Shown here in pieces: positions 16,011 to 23,881 of a stretch of DNA of 64,000 nt. The DNA lies in contig NZ_JALBWV010000003.1 in assembly GCF_022678645.1 (NCBI RefSeq), positions 177,459-241,458 of the forward strand, read 5' to 3'. Positions within the stretch are counted from its first letter, which is position 1; every line of letters begins with the position of its first letter. The notes beneath the pieces were generated by a model. It saw only the letters and a program-made list of their open reading frames with translations, had not been told where the DNA came from and did no database searches. This DNA comes from Saccharopolyspora soli (lineage in GTDB: Bacteria; Actinomycetota; Actinomycetes; Mycobacteriales; Pseudonocardiaceae). The translations under genes were made by a program, and so were the position numbers.

Positions 16011-17612
16011 GTGAGAAGCAGGTTGCGAGCACTGTCCCTCCTCTTGGCGCCGCTGCTGTTCGCCTCCGCTTGCGGCGGTGGCGGCAGCTCGTCGGACGCG
16101 CGACCAGCGGGACCGCCCCAACGCGGTGGGGAGATGACCGTTCTCGAAGACGTCAGCTTCGCCGGTGGCTGGCCGACCGGGCTCGACCCGGCGACGAACA
16201 CCACCGGCGGGGCCAACATCCCGCAGATGAGCGCCATCTACGGCGGACTCTTCCTGCTGCGCGCCCAGGACGACGGCACCGGTGCGGAAGTCGTGCCGAA
16301 CCAGGCCGAGGGCTACGAGCTGCTCAACGGCGGCAACGACGTGCGGATCACGCTGCGCGACGGGATCCGGTTCAGCGACGGCACCCCGCTGGACGCCGAG
16401 GCAGTCGCGTTCAACCTGCGGCGGGCGGTTACCTCGCCCTGCACCTGCCGACCGACGTGGCCGCTGGCCCAAAACGGCGTAACCGTCGAAAATCCGCGCA
16501 CCGTCGTGCTCCACTTCACCCGGCCGTACGCCGCGGCGATCAACTCCTTCCCCGCGTCCAACGCCAACTGGATGGCGTCGCCGACCGCGCTGCAGAACCT
16601 CGGTGCGGAGCAGTTCAGGATCAAGCCGGTGGGCGCCGGGCCGTTCGTCGTGGAGTCCAACAAGCTCAGCTCCGAGCTCGTGCTCACCCGCAACCCCGGA
16701 TACTTCAAGCAGGGACTGCCCTACCTGGACCGGTTGACGTTCAAGTCCATCGGCGGTGACCAGCCCGCCTACCAGGCGCTGCTGTCCGGGCAGGCGCAGG
16801 CGTACGAGGGCCTGAACACGACGCCGCTGCTCGAACAAGCCCAGAACGACGATCGGCTGGTCGTCACGGTGCAGCCGCCGACCTCGCCGTACGTCGTGCA
16901 GCTCAACACGAAAACCGCGCCGTTCAACGACCAGCGGGCCCGGGAGGCGATCTACCGCGCGACGGACTTCAAGGCGATTTCGCAGGGCCTATTCCGCGGC
17001 GAGTACCCGGTCAGCCAGACGTTCACCGGCGTGGGCGGGTTGTTCCACCACGAGACCGTCGACGGGTATCCGGCCTACGACCCGGCGCGGGCCCGGCAGC
17101 TGGTCAACGAGCTCGGCGGGCTCAACGTCGAGCTGGGCACGCTCGGCAACTACGTGGCCGAGCAGGTCATGACCGCGCTGCAGACGCAGTGGCAGCAGGC
17201 CGGTATCAACGTCAAGGTCACCAAGTACGAACTGTCCACATTGGTCCAGCAGTTCCAGTCCGGCCGGTGGCAGTCGATGCTGCAGACCGCCGGGGCGTGG
17301 GATCCGGCCTCCGGGGTGGGCGTCACCTTCCGCTTCGGCTCGAACTCGCCGTTCAGCGGGGTCAATGATCCACAGCTCGACGGACTGCTCAACGCGGCCG
17401 CCGCCTCGATCGACCCCGCCCAACGCGATGACCTCTACCGCCAGGCGAGCAAGCACATCAGCGACAACGCCTACGCGCCCTTCGGCCTGGCGTTCGCGGC
17501 GGCCAACCTCGCGACCACCGACGTGCACGGCCCCGGCCTGACCACGAAGATCCCGCCGATCGTCGTCAACAGCGGGATCATCTGGGACGAAGTGTGGAGG
17601 GCCAAACAGTGA
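16011..17612 (+). CDS. ABC importer substrate-binding lipoprotein (peptide/nickel/opine class)
   Basis: 533 aa SBP_bac_5 family protein. The signal peptide ends in the lipobox FASAC (Cys21) and is followed by a Gly/Ser linker, so the mature protein is a membrane-anchored lipoprotein. Family elements include the AVAFNLRRAV region near residue 130 and a C-terminal domain with repeated Tyr/Trp pockets. The GTG start at 16011 has GGGAG 7 bases upstream. It is the first gene of a five-gene operon whose members overlap. It likely captures the compound processed by the flanking catabolic modules (inference). Confidence 0.92.
   Translation: MRSRLRALSLLLAPLLFASACGGGGSSSDARPAGPPQRGGEMTVLEDVSFAGGWPTGLDPATNTTGGANIPQMSAIYGGLFLLRAQDDGTGAEVVPNQAEGYELLNGGNDVRITLRDGIRFSDGTPLDAEAVAFNLRRAVTSPCTCRPTWPLAQNGVTVENPRTVVLHFTRPYAAAINSFPASNANWMASPTALQNLGAEQFRIKPVGAGPFVVESNKLSSELVLTRNPGYFKQGLPYLDRLTFKSIGGDQPAYQALLSGQAQAYEGLNTTPLLEQAQNDDRLVVTVQPPTSPYVVQLNTKTAPFNDQRAREAIYRATDFKAISQGLFRGEYPVSQTFTGVGGLFHHETVDGYPAYDPARARQLVNELGGLNVELGTLGNYVAEQVMTALQTQWQQAGINVKVTKYELSTLVQQFQSGRWQSMLQTAGAWDPASGVGVTFRFGSNSPFSGVNDPQLDGLLNAAAASIDPAQRDDLYRQASKHISDNAYAPFGLAFAAANLATTDVHGPGLTTKIPPIVVNSGIIWDEVWRAKQ
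17234..17244 (+). repeat. 11-mer GTCCACATTGG, copy 1
   Basis: Occurs inside the binding-protein gene as the codons TCC ACA TTG. ACA and TTG are rare in this GC-rich context. Identical copies are at 23498 and 29013, all on the plus strand. Confidence 0.7.
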
Positions 17613-18625
17613 CGGCAGCCATCGAGTCGCCTCCGCAGGACTCCCGCGCGGCGCGGCTGGCCACCTCGCCCAGCGTTCGGTTGATCGGCAAACGGCTGCT
17701 CATGGCGGTGCCGATCCTGCTCGGCGTGAGCATCCTGACCTTCTGGGTGCTCAACCTGATCCCTGGCAACGCGGCCCAGCAACTGCTTGGGGCCGAGGCC
17801 ACTCCGGAGCAGGTCCGGGCCTTGGAGCTGCAACTCGGCCTGGACCAGCCAGCGGCGATGCGCTACCTGAGCTGGCTGGGTGGTGCGGTCACGGGGGACT
17901 TGGGCACCTCGGTGGTCAGCGGCCAGCCGGTGACCGGGCTGCTCTGGGAGCACCTGGCTGTCAGCGGTGAACTGGTCGCGCTGGCGTTCCTCATCTCGCT
18001 CGGGCTGGCGATACCGGTCGCGTTGCTGGCCGCCTACAAGCCGAACGGGCTTTTCGACCGCGTCAGCATGGTCGTCAGCATCACCGGGCTGTCGGTGGCC
18101 AACTACGTGCTGGCGCTGCTGCTGGTGCTGGTGTTCGCGGTGAACCTGGCGGTGTTCCCGGCCATCGGGTACGTGTCGCCGTCGGAAAGCCTGGGCGGGA
18201 ACGTGCATTCGCTGATGCTGCCAGCCCTGGCGATCGCGTTCCCGCTGTTCTGCTTCTACACCCGGTTCCTGCGCGGTGACCTGGTCGACCAGCTCCGCGG
18301 CGAGGACTACATCGTGGTGGCGCGCGCCAAGGGCATCGGACCGTGGCGGGTGTTGTTGCTGCACGCCTTCCGGAACTCGGCGTTCGGGCTGATCACCGTG
18401 GTCGGCTTGAACCTGGGAACGCTGATCGGCGCCACCGTGATCATCGAGCAGATCTTCGCCCTGCCCGGATTGGGCCAGCTCATGCTGCAGGCGATCAACA
18501 CCCGCGACTTCGTCGTCGTGCAGGCGTGCGTCGTGGTGTTCGCCGTCGTCACCGTGCTGGCCAACCTGCTCGCCGACCTGCTCTACACCGTGCTCGACCC
18601 GAGGATCCGCTATGGCAGTCGCTGA
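17609..18625 (+). CDS. ABC importer permease, DppB type
   Basis: 338 aa with six membrane helices and the DppB-type cytoplasmic signature RGEDYIVVARAKGIGPWRVLLLH (split: RGEDYIVVARAKG, then GPWRVLLLH), the EAA loop that docks the ATPase. The C-terminus ends DLLYTVLDPRIRYG as usual for the family. The GTG at 17609 overlaps the previous stop (GTGA) and has GGAGGG 7 bases upstream; a GTG 15 bases earlier is less likely. It overlaps the next gene by 14 bases. Confidence 0.93.
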   Translation: MTAAIESPPQDSRAARLATSPSVRLIGKRLLMAVPILLGVSILTFWVLNLIPGNAAQQLLGAEATPEQVRALELQLGLDQPAAMRYLSWLGGAVTGDLGTSVVSGQPVTGLLWEHLAVSGELVALAFLISLGLAIPVALLAAYKPNGLFDRVSMVVSITGLSVANYVLALLLVLVFAVNLAVFPAIGYVSPSESLGGNVHSLMLPALAIAFPLFCFYTRFLRGDLVDQLRGEDYIVVARAKGIGPWRVLLLHAFRNSAFGLITVVGLNLGTLIGATVIIEQIFALPGLGQLMLQAINTRDFVVVQACVVVFAVVTVLANLLADLLYTVLDPRIRYGSR

Positions 18626-19478
18626 GGCCGCGCCGACGTTCGCCCGGGAGACGCCCGCCGCTGGCCGGGCGTGGCTCCGCTACCTGGAAATCCTGCTGCC
18701 GTCGGCAGCGCTGGCGATCATCGTGGCCGCTTGCTTCCTGGGGCCGCTGGTCCTGCCGGTCCCGCCACCGATCGGTGGCAACGTCCTGGAGTCCTACCTC
18801 CCCGCGTTCTCGCCCGGCCATCTGATCGGCACCGATCCCAACGGCAACGACATCTTCTCGCGGATCCTGCACGGCGGACGTTCGTCGCTGATCGTGGCGG
18901 TGGCGGTGAATCTGCTGGGCCTCGCGGTCGGGGGAACGCTGGGCGCGCTGTCGGGTTATGCGGGCGGGCTCACCGACACCGTGATCATGCGCGTGCTGGA
19001 CGTGCTGATCGCGTTCCCGTCGCTGGTGCTCACGCTCGCGGTGGCGCAGAGCCTGGGGCCCAGCCAGACGAACACCATCCTGGCCCTGGCGTTCTTCAGC
19101 ATTCCGGCGTTCGCCAGGATTTCCCGAGCTGCCACGCTGCGGCTGCGGGAGCAGCCGTTCATGGCGGCGGCCGAACTGTGCGGGACTTCGAGGTGGCGCG
19201 TGCTGCTGCGCCACCTCGCCCCGAACATCGTCCCGCAGCTGACCACCTTCGCGATGCTCGGGATGGGCATCGTCATGGTCATCGAAGGCGCCCTCAGCTT
19301 CCTGGGACTGGGCATCCCGCCACCGGCGCCGAGCTGGGGCAACATGATCGCGCAAGGCCAGCAGAGCCTGTCGGCGACGCCGATGCTCGTGGTGTGGCCC
19401 TGCCTGGTGCTGCTCGTCACCGTGCTCGCCTTCAACCTGCTCGGAGAAACCCTGCGCGCGCGATGGAGCGGCCAATGA
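18612..19478 (+). CDS. ABC importer permease, DppC type
   Basis: 288 aa. A first helix (about residues 30-50) precedes a periplasmic loop with the family motif HLIGTDPNGNDIFSRILHGGR (split: HLIGTDPNGND, then FSRILHGGR). Five more helices follow, with the EAA loop AELCGTSRWRVLLRHL. It forms the translocation pore with the DppB-type subunit. Its stop overlaps the start of the first ATPase gene (ATGA). Confidence 0.93.
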   Translation: MAVAEAAPTFARETPAAGRAWLRYLEILLPSAALAIIVAACFLGPLVLPVPPPIGGNVLESYLPAFSPGHLIGTDPNGNDIFSRILHGGRSSLIVAVAVNLLGLAVGGTLGALSGYAGGLTDTVIMRVLDVLIAFPSLVLTLAVAQSLGPSQTNTILALAFFSIPAFARISRAATLRLREQPFMAAAELCGTSRWRVLLRHLAPNIVPQLTTFAMLGMGIVMVIEGALSFLGLGIPPPAPSWGNMIAQGQQSLSATPMLVVWPCLVLLVTVLAFNLLGETLRARWSGQ

Positions 19479-20566
19479 CGACCGACCGCACGACCTACGC
19501 CAGCGAGGACGTCTCCGCCACCGCGCGGTCCGCCGAACCCGACCGGCCAGCCGAGTCGGCCACCGCGCCGCTGCTGCAAGTGCGCGATCTCCGCGTTCGG
19601 TTCGCGCAGCGCGGCCGCAGCGTGCACGCGGTGAACGGGCTGTCCTACGAGCTCGCGCCGGGCCGCATGCTGGCCATCGTCGGCGAATCGGGATCCGGCA
19701 AGAGCGTCGGTGTCCGGGCGTTGATGGGGCTGTTGCCGCCGAGCGCCCAGGTGTGGGGTTCGGCGCTCTTCGACGGCACCGAGCTGGTCGGCATGCCGGA
19801 ACGGGAGATGCGTCGCCACCGTGGCGCTGACATCGCGATGGTGTTCCAAGATCCGGCGCGGTCGCTGAACCCGACCATGCGGATCGGCAGCCAGATCACC
19901 GAGGCGATCCGCGCGCATGCCGACATCGACCGCGGTGCGGCCCAGGAGCGGGCGGTGGAACTCCTGCGGCTGGTCCGGTTGGCCGCCCCGGAGCAGCGCT
20001 TCTTCGAGTACCCGCACCAGCTTTCCGGCGGCATGCGGCAGCGCGTGATGATCGCGATCGCGCTGGCCGCGCAGCCGCGCCTGCTGATCGCCGACGAGGC
20101 CACCACCTCCCTCGACGTGACGACACAGGCGCAGATCATGGAGCTGCTGCTGGAACTGCAGCAGCAACTGGGCATGGCCGTCATCCTGATCAGCCACGAC
20201 CTGGGGCTGGCCGCGAGCTACGCGCAGGACGTGATCGTCATGTACGCGGGCCGCGCGGTGGAGTACGCATCCGCGAGCACGCTGTTCGAGCACGTCCGCA
20301 TGCCCTACACCCGAGCCCTGCTCGGGGCGATCCCGCTGCTGGAACGGGAAGCGCACACGCTGCTGCCGGTCATCCCCGGACAACCTCCCGACCTGAGTTC
20401 ACCGCCGGTCGACTGCCCGTTCCGACCGCGCTGCGCCTCGGCAACCGAGCAGTGCGCTGAACCACCGCCCTTCGCCGAGCACGAACCGGGGCACTGGTGG
20501 GCGTGTTGGCACCCGACCCCCGACGAGGGCACCCACGACAACGCCGGAGATGGAGCGCAGCGATGA
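19475..20566 (+). CDS. ABC importer ATP-binding protein, DppD type
   Basis: 363 aa. Walker A GESGSGKS at residues 70-77, Q-loop VFQDPARSLNP, signature LSGGMRQRV, Walker B LLIADEATTSLD and the H-loop ISHDLG. The C-terminal oligopeptide-transport extension carries CPFRPRC...C cysteines, which in some relatives bind an Fe-S cluster. A roughly 30-residue polar N-terminal extension precedes the domain. The ATG at 19475 overlaps the permease stop; a longer frame reading through the permease gene is not used. Confidence 0.93.
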   Translation: MTTDRTTYASEDVSATARSAEPDRPAESATAPLLQVRDLRVRFAQRGRSVHAVNGLSYELAPGRMLAIVGESGSGKSVGVRALMGLLPPSAQVWGSALFDGTELVGMPEREMRRHRGADIAMVFQDPARSLNPTMRIGSQITEAIRAHADIDRGAAQERAVELLRLVRLAAPEQRFFEYPHQLSGGMRQRVMIAIALAAQPRLLIADEATTSLDVTTQAQIMELLLELQQQLGMAVILISHDLGLAASYAQDVIVMYAGRAVEYASASTLFEHVRMPYTRALLGAIPLLEREAHTLLPVIPGQPPDLSSPPVDCPFRPRCASATEQCAEPPPFAEHEPGHWWACWHPTPDEGTHDNAGDGAQR

Positions 20567-21624
20567 CATCAGTCGACGAGCGCGTGGACGATCCGCCCGC
20601 GGAGACCGCGGATCCGTTGCTGCGGGTGCGAAACGTGGTGCAGCAGTTCACCTCTCGCGGCGCGGGCGGGCTCAAGGGCGGCGTGGTGCACGCCGTCTCG
20701 GACGTGTCGTTGGACATCCAACCCGGCGAAACCCTCGGCGTGGTGGGGGAAACCGGCTCCGGCAAATCCACGCTGGCCCGCTCCATCCTGCAGGCGCCGC
20801 CGCCGAAGTCCGGTGAGGTGCACTTCCAGGGCACCGACCTCATGCGCCTGCGGCGCCGCGATCTGGTCGAGGCCCGGCGGCAGATGCAGATGGTGTTCCA
20901 GGACCCGTTCGGTTCGCTCAACCCGCGCTGGCGGGTCGTCGACCTGGTGGAGGAACCGCTGCTCGGCTACGGCGTGCGCGGTGCGGACCACCGGCGGGAA
21001 CGGGTGCGGGAACTGCTGGACCTCGTCGGCCTCAACCCCGACACCTACGGCAAGCGCCGCCCGCGCGAGCTCTCCGGTGGGCAGTGCCAGCGGGTGGCCA
21101 TCGCCCGCGCTATCGCTTTGAACCCGGCGCTGGTGATCTGCGACGAGGCCGTGTCATCGCTGGACGTGCTGGTCCAAGCCCAGGTGCTCAACCTGTTCGA
21201 GCAGCTGCGCCGGGAGCTGGGACTGTCCTACCTGTTCATCTCGCACGACCTCGCACTGGTCAAGCAGGTCAGCGACCGGGTCGCGGTGATGCACCTCGGC
21301 CAGCTCGCCGAGGTCGGTCCGGCCGAGCGGCTGTATCGGCAGCCCCGGCACCCGTACACCTCGGCGCTGCTGGCGTCGATCCCGGGCCTGGCCCCCGGCG
21401 CGGGCCGCACGCGTGGTCCCGCACCGCTCAGCGGTGAACCGCCGTCGCCGCTGCACCCGCCGAGCGGCTGCCGGTTCCGCACCCGCTGCCCCCGCGCCCA
21501 GCAGCGCTGCACCGACGAGCAGCCAGCGCTGCGCGAGCACGCTCCCGGCCACTTCGCGGCCTGCCACTTCCCGCTGGAAACCGATGGCGACCGATCGGCT
21601 GCTCCGAACCAGCCCGCCGCATGA
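20563..21624 (+). CDS. ABC importer ATP-binding protein, DppF type
   Basis: 353 aa, second ATPase of the importer. Walker A GETGSGKS at residues 62-69, VFQDPFGSLNPRW, signature LSGGQCQRVAIARA, Walker B LVICDEAVSSLD and ISHDLALV. The C-terminal CRFRTRCPRAQQRC cysteine motif is present. The ATG at 20563 overlaps the previous stop. This completes a full binding protein, two permeases and two ATPases set. It is the last gene of the importer operon, 232 bases before the second UGSC gene. Confidence 0.93.
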   Translation: MTSVDERVDDPPAETADPLLRVRNVVQQFTSRGAGGLKGGVVHAVSDVSLDIQPGETLGVVGETGSGKSTLARSILQAPPPKSGEVHFQGTDLMRLRRRDLVEARRQMQMVFQDPFGSLNPRWRVVDLVEEPLLGYGVRGADHRRERVRELLDLVGLNPDTYGKRRPRELSGGQCQRVAIARAIALNPALVICDEAVSSLDVLVQAQVLNLFEQLRRELGLSYLFISHDLALVKQVSDRVAVMHLGQLAEVGPAERLYRQPRHPYTSALLASIPGLAPGAGRTRGPAPLSGEPPSPLHPPSGCRFRTRCPRAQQRCTDEQPALREHAPGHFAACHFPLETDGDRSAAPNQPAA

Positions 21625-21677
21625 CCGTGCTGTCCAAAGTGGACGTGCGGTTTGGTGGGAATACCGGCGGGGTGTTG

Positions 21678-21693
21678 TTTCCGCGACGCGAAA
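21678..21693. promoter_or_regulatory. Imperfect TTTC/GAAA inverted repeat before the second UGSC module
   Basis: TTTCCGCG-A-CGCGAAA, a near-palindrome one base short on the right arm, lies 164 bases upstream of the second UGSC start. The outer half-sites match those at 15633 and 15809, so one regulator may link the importer and module B. A perfect GTCCA-AAG-TGGAC palindrome lies about 50 bases earlier. Confidence 0.35.
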
Positions 21694-21856
21694 GGCCGGT
21701 AGCGACCGGGTTCGCGCCGCCCCTACTGTGCAAATCAGGCCGTCGGCTGCGGTCCTCCTCCGGAGCCGACGGCATCCAGGACGTTTCGACGTCGCCGTAT
21801 CGGCCGTCGAGCCACCGCGTGTCCGTCGGCCGCGCCGTCCGACCTAGGGAGCCCCG

Positions 21857-22411
21857 ATGTTCGAGGCGATGATCGATCCCACCTTCCGCCCGGCTGCCAA
21901 CGCCGAAGCCGGTGCCCGCGCGGCGCGGCCCGACGGGCTGAGCGGCCTGACCGTCGGTTTGTTGGCCAACACCAAGAAGAACGCCGAGCAGTTCCTCGAC
22001 GCGGTGGGTTCGCAGCTCGCCGCGCAGCACGGCACGGCGGGTGTGGTTCGCCGCAAGAAGCTGAGCATCGCTGACCCGGCGCCCGCCCCGATGCTGGCCG
22101 AACTCGTCGAGTCCTGCGACGTCATCGTCGTCGGAGTCGGTGACTGCGGCTCCTGCAGCGCCTCGGCCGTCGCCGACGGGCTCGCGATCGAGGCCGCTGG
22201 CCGCCCGGCAGTCGTCATCTGCAGCGACGCGTTCCGGCTGAGCGCGGACGCGATGGCCGAAGCGCAGGGCGAGTCCGGGTACGCGTACCTGACGACCCCG
22301 CATCCCGTCGCGCCGCTGACCGCCGACGAAGTAGGGGAGCGGGCCCAGGAGATCTTGCCCGAGATCGTCGGGATGCTCACCGCGCCGTCGAAGGCGACGG
22401 TCGTCGCGTGA
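21857..22411 (+). CDS. UGSC-family protein, cysteine form, copy 2
   Basis: 184 aa, paralog of the 8832 gene. The motif is GVGDCGSCSASAVADG with Cys97 and Cys100. The shared LLANTKKNAEQFL and ICSDAF segments are present, while the N-terminal 30 residues differ between copies. The ATG has AGGGAG 5 bases upstream. Its stop overlaps the partner gene (GTGA), exactly as in copy 1. No SECIS-like or TGA-read-through feature is needed, because the key position is an ordinary Cys codon in both copies. Function is not established. Confidence 0.85.
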   Translation: MFEAMIDPTFRPAANAEAGARAARPDGLSGLTVGLLANTKKNAEQFLDAVGSQLAAQHGTAGVVRRKKLSIADPAPAPMLAELVESCDVIVVGVGDCGSCSASAVADGLAIEAAGRPAVVICSDAFRLSADAMAEAQGESGYAYLTTPHPVAPLTADEVGERAQEILPEIVGMLTAPSKATVVA

Positions 22412-23487
22412 CCGGCGAGGTCGAGCGCGACGCCGAACGGCTCGACTACGCCCGCCTCGCCATCGAGCACGCCTACGCTCAGGGTTGGACCGACGGGCTA
22501 CCGGTTGTGCCGGTCACCGCTGGAATGGTCGAGGAATTCCTCGCCGCCACCCCACGCGCGCGAGACGACGTGATCGCCGCCGTCTCGCACCTCGGCCGGG
22601 AGTGCACGGTGGAACAGGCCGCGGTGAACGCCGCGCTCGCCGGATGCCTGCCGGAGTACTTCCCGATCGTGCTCGCCGCGTGGGACGCGCTCATGCGGCA
22701 GCGCATCGTGACCGGCGGTGGTTGGCAGAGCACGAGCGGACCCGCGCCGTTGATCGTGGTCAACGGCCCGATCCGCGCCGAGGTGGGCATCAACTGCACC
22801 GGCGGGGTGCTCGGCCCCGGATTCCGGGCGAACGCGACCATCGCGCGCGCTGTCGGCCTGGTGGTGCGCAACGTGTTCGGCATCCGGCCGCAGGAGTTGG
22901 AGCAGTCCACCCAGGGGATTCCCGGTCGCTGGACGCTGTGCATCGGGGAGAACGAGGAGGAGAGCCCTTGGGAACCGCTGTCGGTGGAGCTCGGCCTGCC
23001 GCCGGGTGCCGACACGGTCTCCGCCATGCTGCTGCGCACCTGCGAGTTCGTCGACAACCGGCACACCCAGGACGCCGAGGAAGTGCTCTGGGACATCTGC
23101 GACACCGTTGCCCGCACCGGCGCGGCGATCGGTTCGCACTCCTCGGCCGGGCTGGTGCTGGGTGTCGAACACGCCCAGCTGCTGGCCGGAGCCGGGTTCG
23201 GCAAGGCCGATGTGCAGCGGTGGCTCGCCGAGCACGCCGTGCGCAGCCACGCCGAGCTGGCACGGGCCGGTAAGGGCCTGAAAGCGGGCGAGTTCCCCAA
23301 CGTCGACGAGGACGGCCTGCACGCGGTGCCGACACCGGAGCAGATCCCGATCGTGGTGGCAGGGGCCCGCAACGCCGCGATGTCGATGGTGGTGCGGCCC
23401 TTCGGCTTCGCGGGCTGGTCGCGCACCGCCCATCCCGTCCAGCGGACCACCGCGCCGCAGGTATCCACGCAGGAGGTGTTGGGGTGA
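22408..23487 (+). CDS. Uncharacterised partner protein of UGSC, copy 2
   Basis: 359 aa, paralog of the 9377 gene along its whole length. Conserved blocks are AGCLPEYFPIVLAAWDAL (Cys80), GGGWQSTSGPAPL, WTLCIGENEEESPWEPL (Cys178), LLRTCEFVDNRHT and GARNAAMSMVVR. The C-terminal third differs most. I do not recognise a named domain. The GTG start overlaps the UGSC stop and the gene's own stop overlaps the next GTG, so three proteins are translationally chained. Confidence 0.8.
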   Translation: MTGEVERDAERLDYARLAIEHAYAQGWTDGLPVVPVTAGMVEEFLAATPRARDDVIAAVSHLGRECTVEQAAVNAALAGCLPEYFPIVLAAWDALMRQRIVTGGGWQSTSGPAPLIVVNGPIRAEVGINCTGGVLGPGFRANATIARAVGLVVRNVFGIRPQELEQSTQGIPGRWTLCIGENEEESPWEPLSVELGLPPGADTVSAMLLRTCEFVDNRHTQDAEEVLWDICDTVARTGAAIGSHSSAGLVLGVEHAQLLAGAGFGKADVQRWLAEHAVRSHAELARAGKGLKAGEFPNVDEDGLHAVPTPEQIPIVVAGARNAAMSMVVRPFGFAGWSRTAHPVQRTTAPQVSTQEVLG

Positions 23488-23729
23488 CGATCGATCCGTC
23501 CACATTGGACAAGCTGCGCCAGACCCTGGCCGCGGACGACTACCAGCTCGCCGTCGCGGAGTCCGAAACCGAGGTGCGAGTGAGCATCACGGCCGGACCG
23601 GGGGCGTGCGCCGAGTGCCTCGTGCCCAAACCGCTGATGCGCGGCGTCCTGCACAGCGCGCTGGGCGTGCCCGAGGAGCGGATCACCCTGATCTACCCCG
23701 GCGAGTCGGAGCCAGGAGAGAACGCATGA
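23484..23729 (+). CDS. 81-aa CxxC protein of the second UGSC module
   Basis: 81 aa, with the only cysteines in ACAECLVPKP (Cys42 and Cys45). The pattern of a beta strand, AGPGACAEC, then an amphipathic helix is weakly reminiscent of NifU C-terminal (Fe-S carrier) domains, but I would not assign it there without a profile search. Start GTG overlaps the partner stop (GTGA) with AGGAGG upstream, and the stop overlaps the following ATG. It could be a small redox or Fe-S donor for the UGSC pair. Module A has no counterpart. Confidence 0.72.
   Translation: MTIDPSTLDKLRQTLAADDYQLAVAESETEVRVSITAGPGACAECLVPKPLMRGVLHSALGVPEERITLIYPGESEPGENA
23498..23508 (+). repeat. 11-mer GTCCACATTGG, copy 2
   Basis: Lies at the very start of the CxxC gene and extends to the palindrome GTCCA-CAT-TGGAC. 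Encodes S-T-L with codons TCC ACA TTG. See 17234. Confidence 0.7.
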
Positions 23730-23881
23730 CACCCCCTGTGTCAACCCAAGTCCCCCCGAACCGCACCTCAGGGGACCGTGACGCAAGCCAGCCACCGGAA
23801 ACCGCGAAACGCGAGATTCGTGCTGGACGCACCACCACTGTGAATCGCGGAGAGGCGGAACTGGAGGCGGAACAGTCATGA
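23726..23881 (+). CDS. 51-aa small protein chained between the CxxC and dehydrogenase genes
   Basis: 51 aa, polar and without cysteines: MTPPVSTQVPPNRTSGDRDA at the start, ending GEAELEAEQS. Evidence that it is real is positional. The ATG overlaps the previous stop (ATGA) and follows AGGAGAG by 5 bases, and its TGA overlaps the next ATG (ATGA). It therefore fills exactly the only gap in an otherwise fully chained operon. It probably would be missed by length cut-offs. Its composition suggests a disordered peptide; it might only serve to couple translation of the dehydrogenase. Function unknown. Confidence 0.6.
   Translation: MTPPVSTQVPPNRTSGDRDASQPPETAKREIRAGRTTTVNRGEAELEAEQS

Noticed and set aside
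15488..21739. Shared word TGCAAATCAGG at 15488 and 21729
   Set aside because: Two copies of an 11-mer in opposite functional orientations, with no palindromic form; judged too weak for a regulatory claim.
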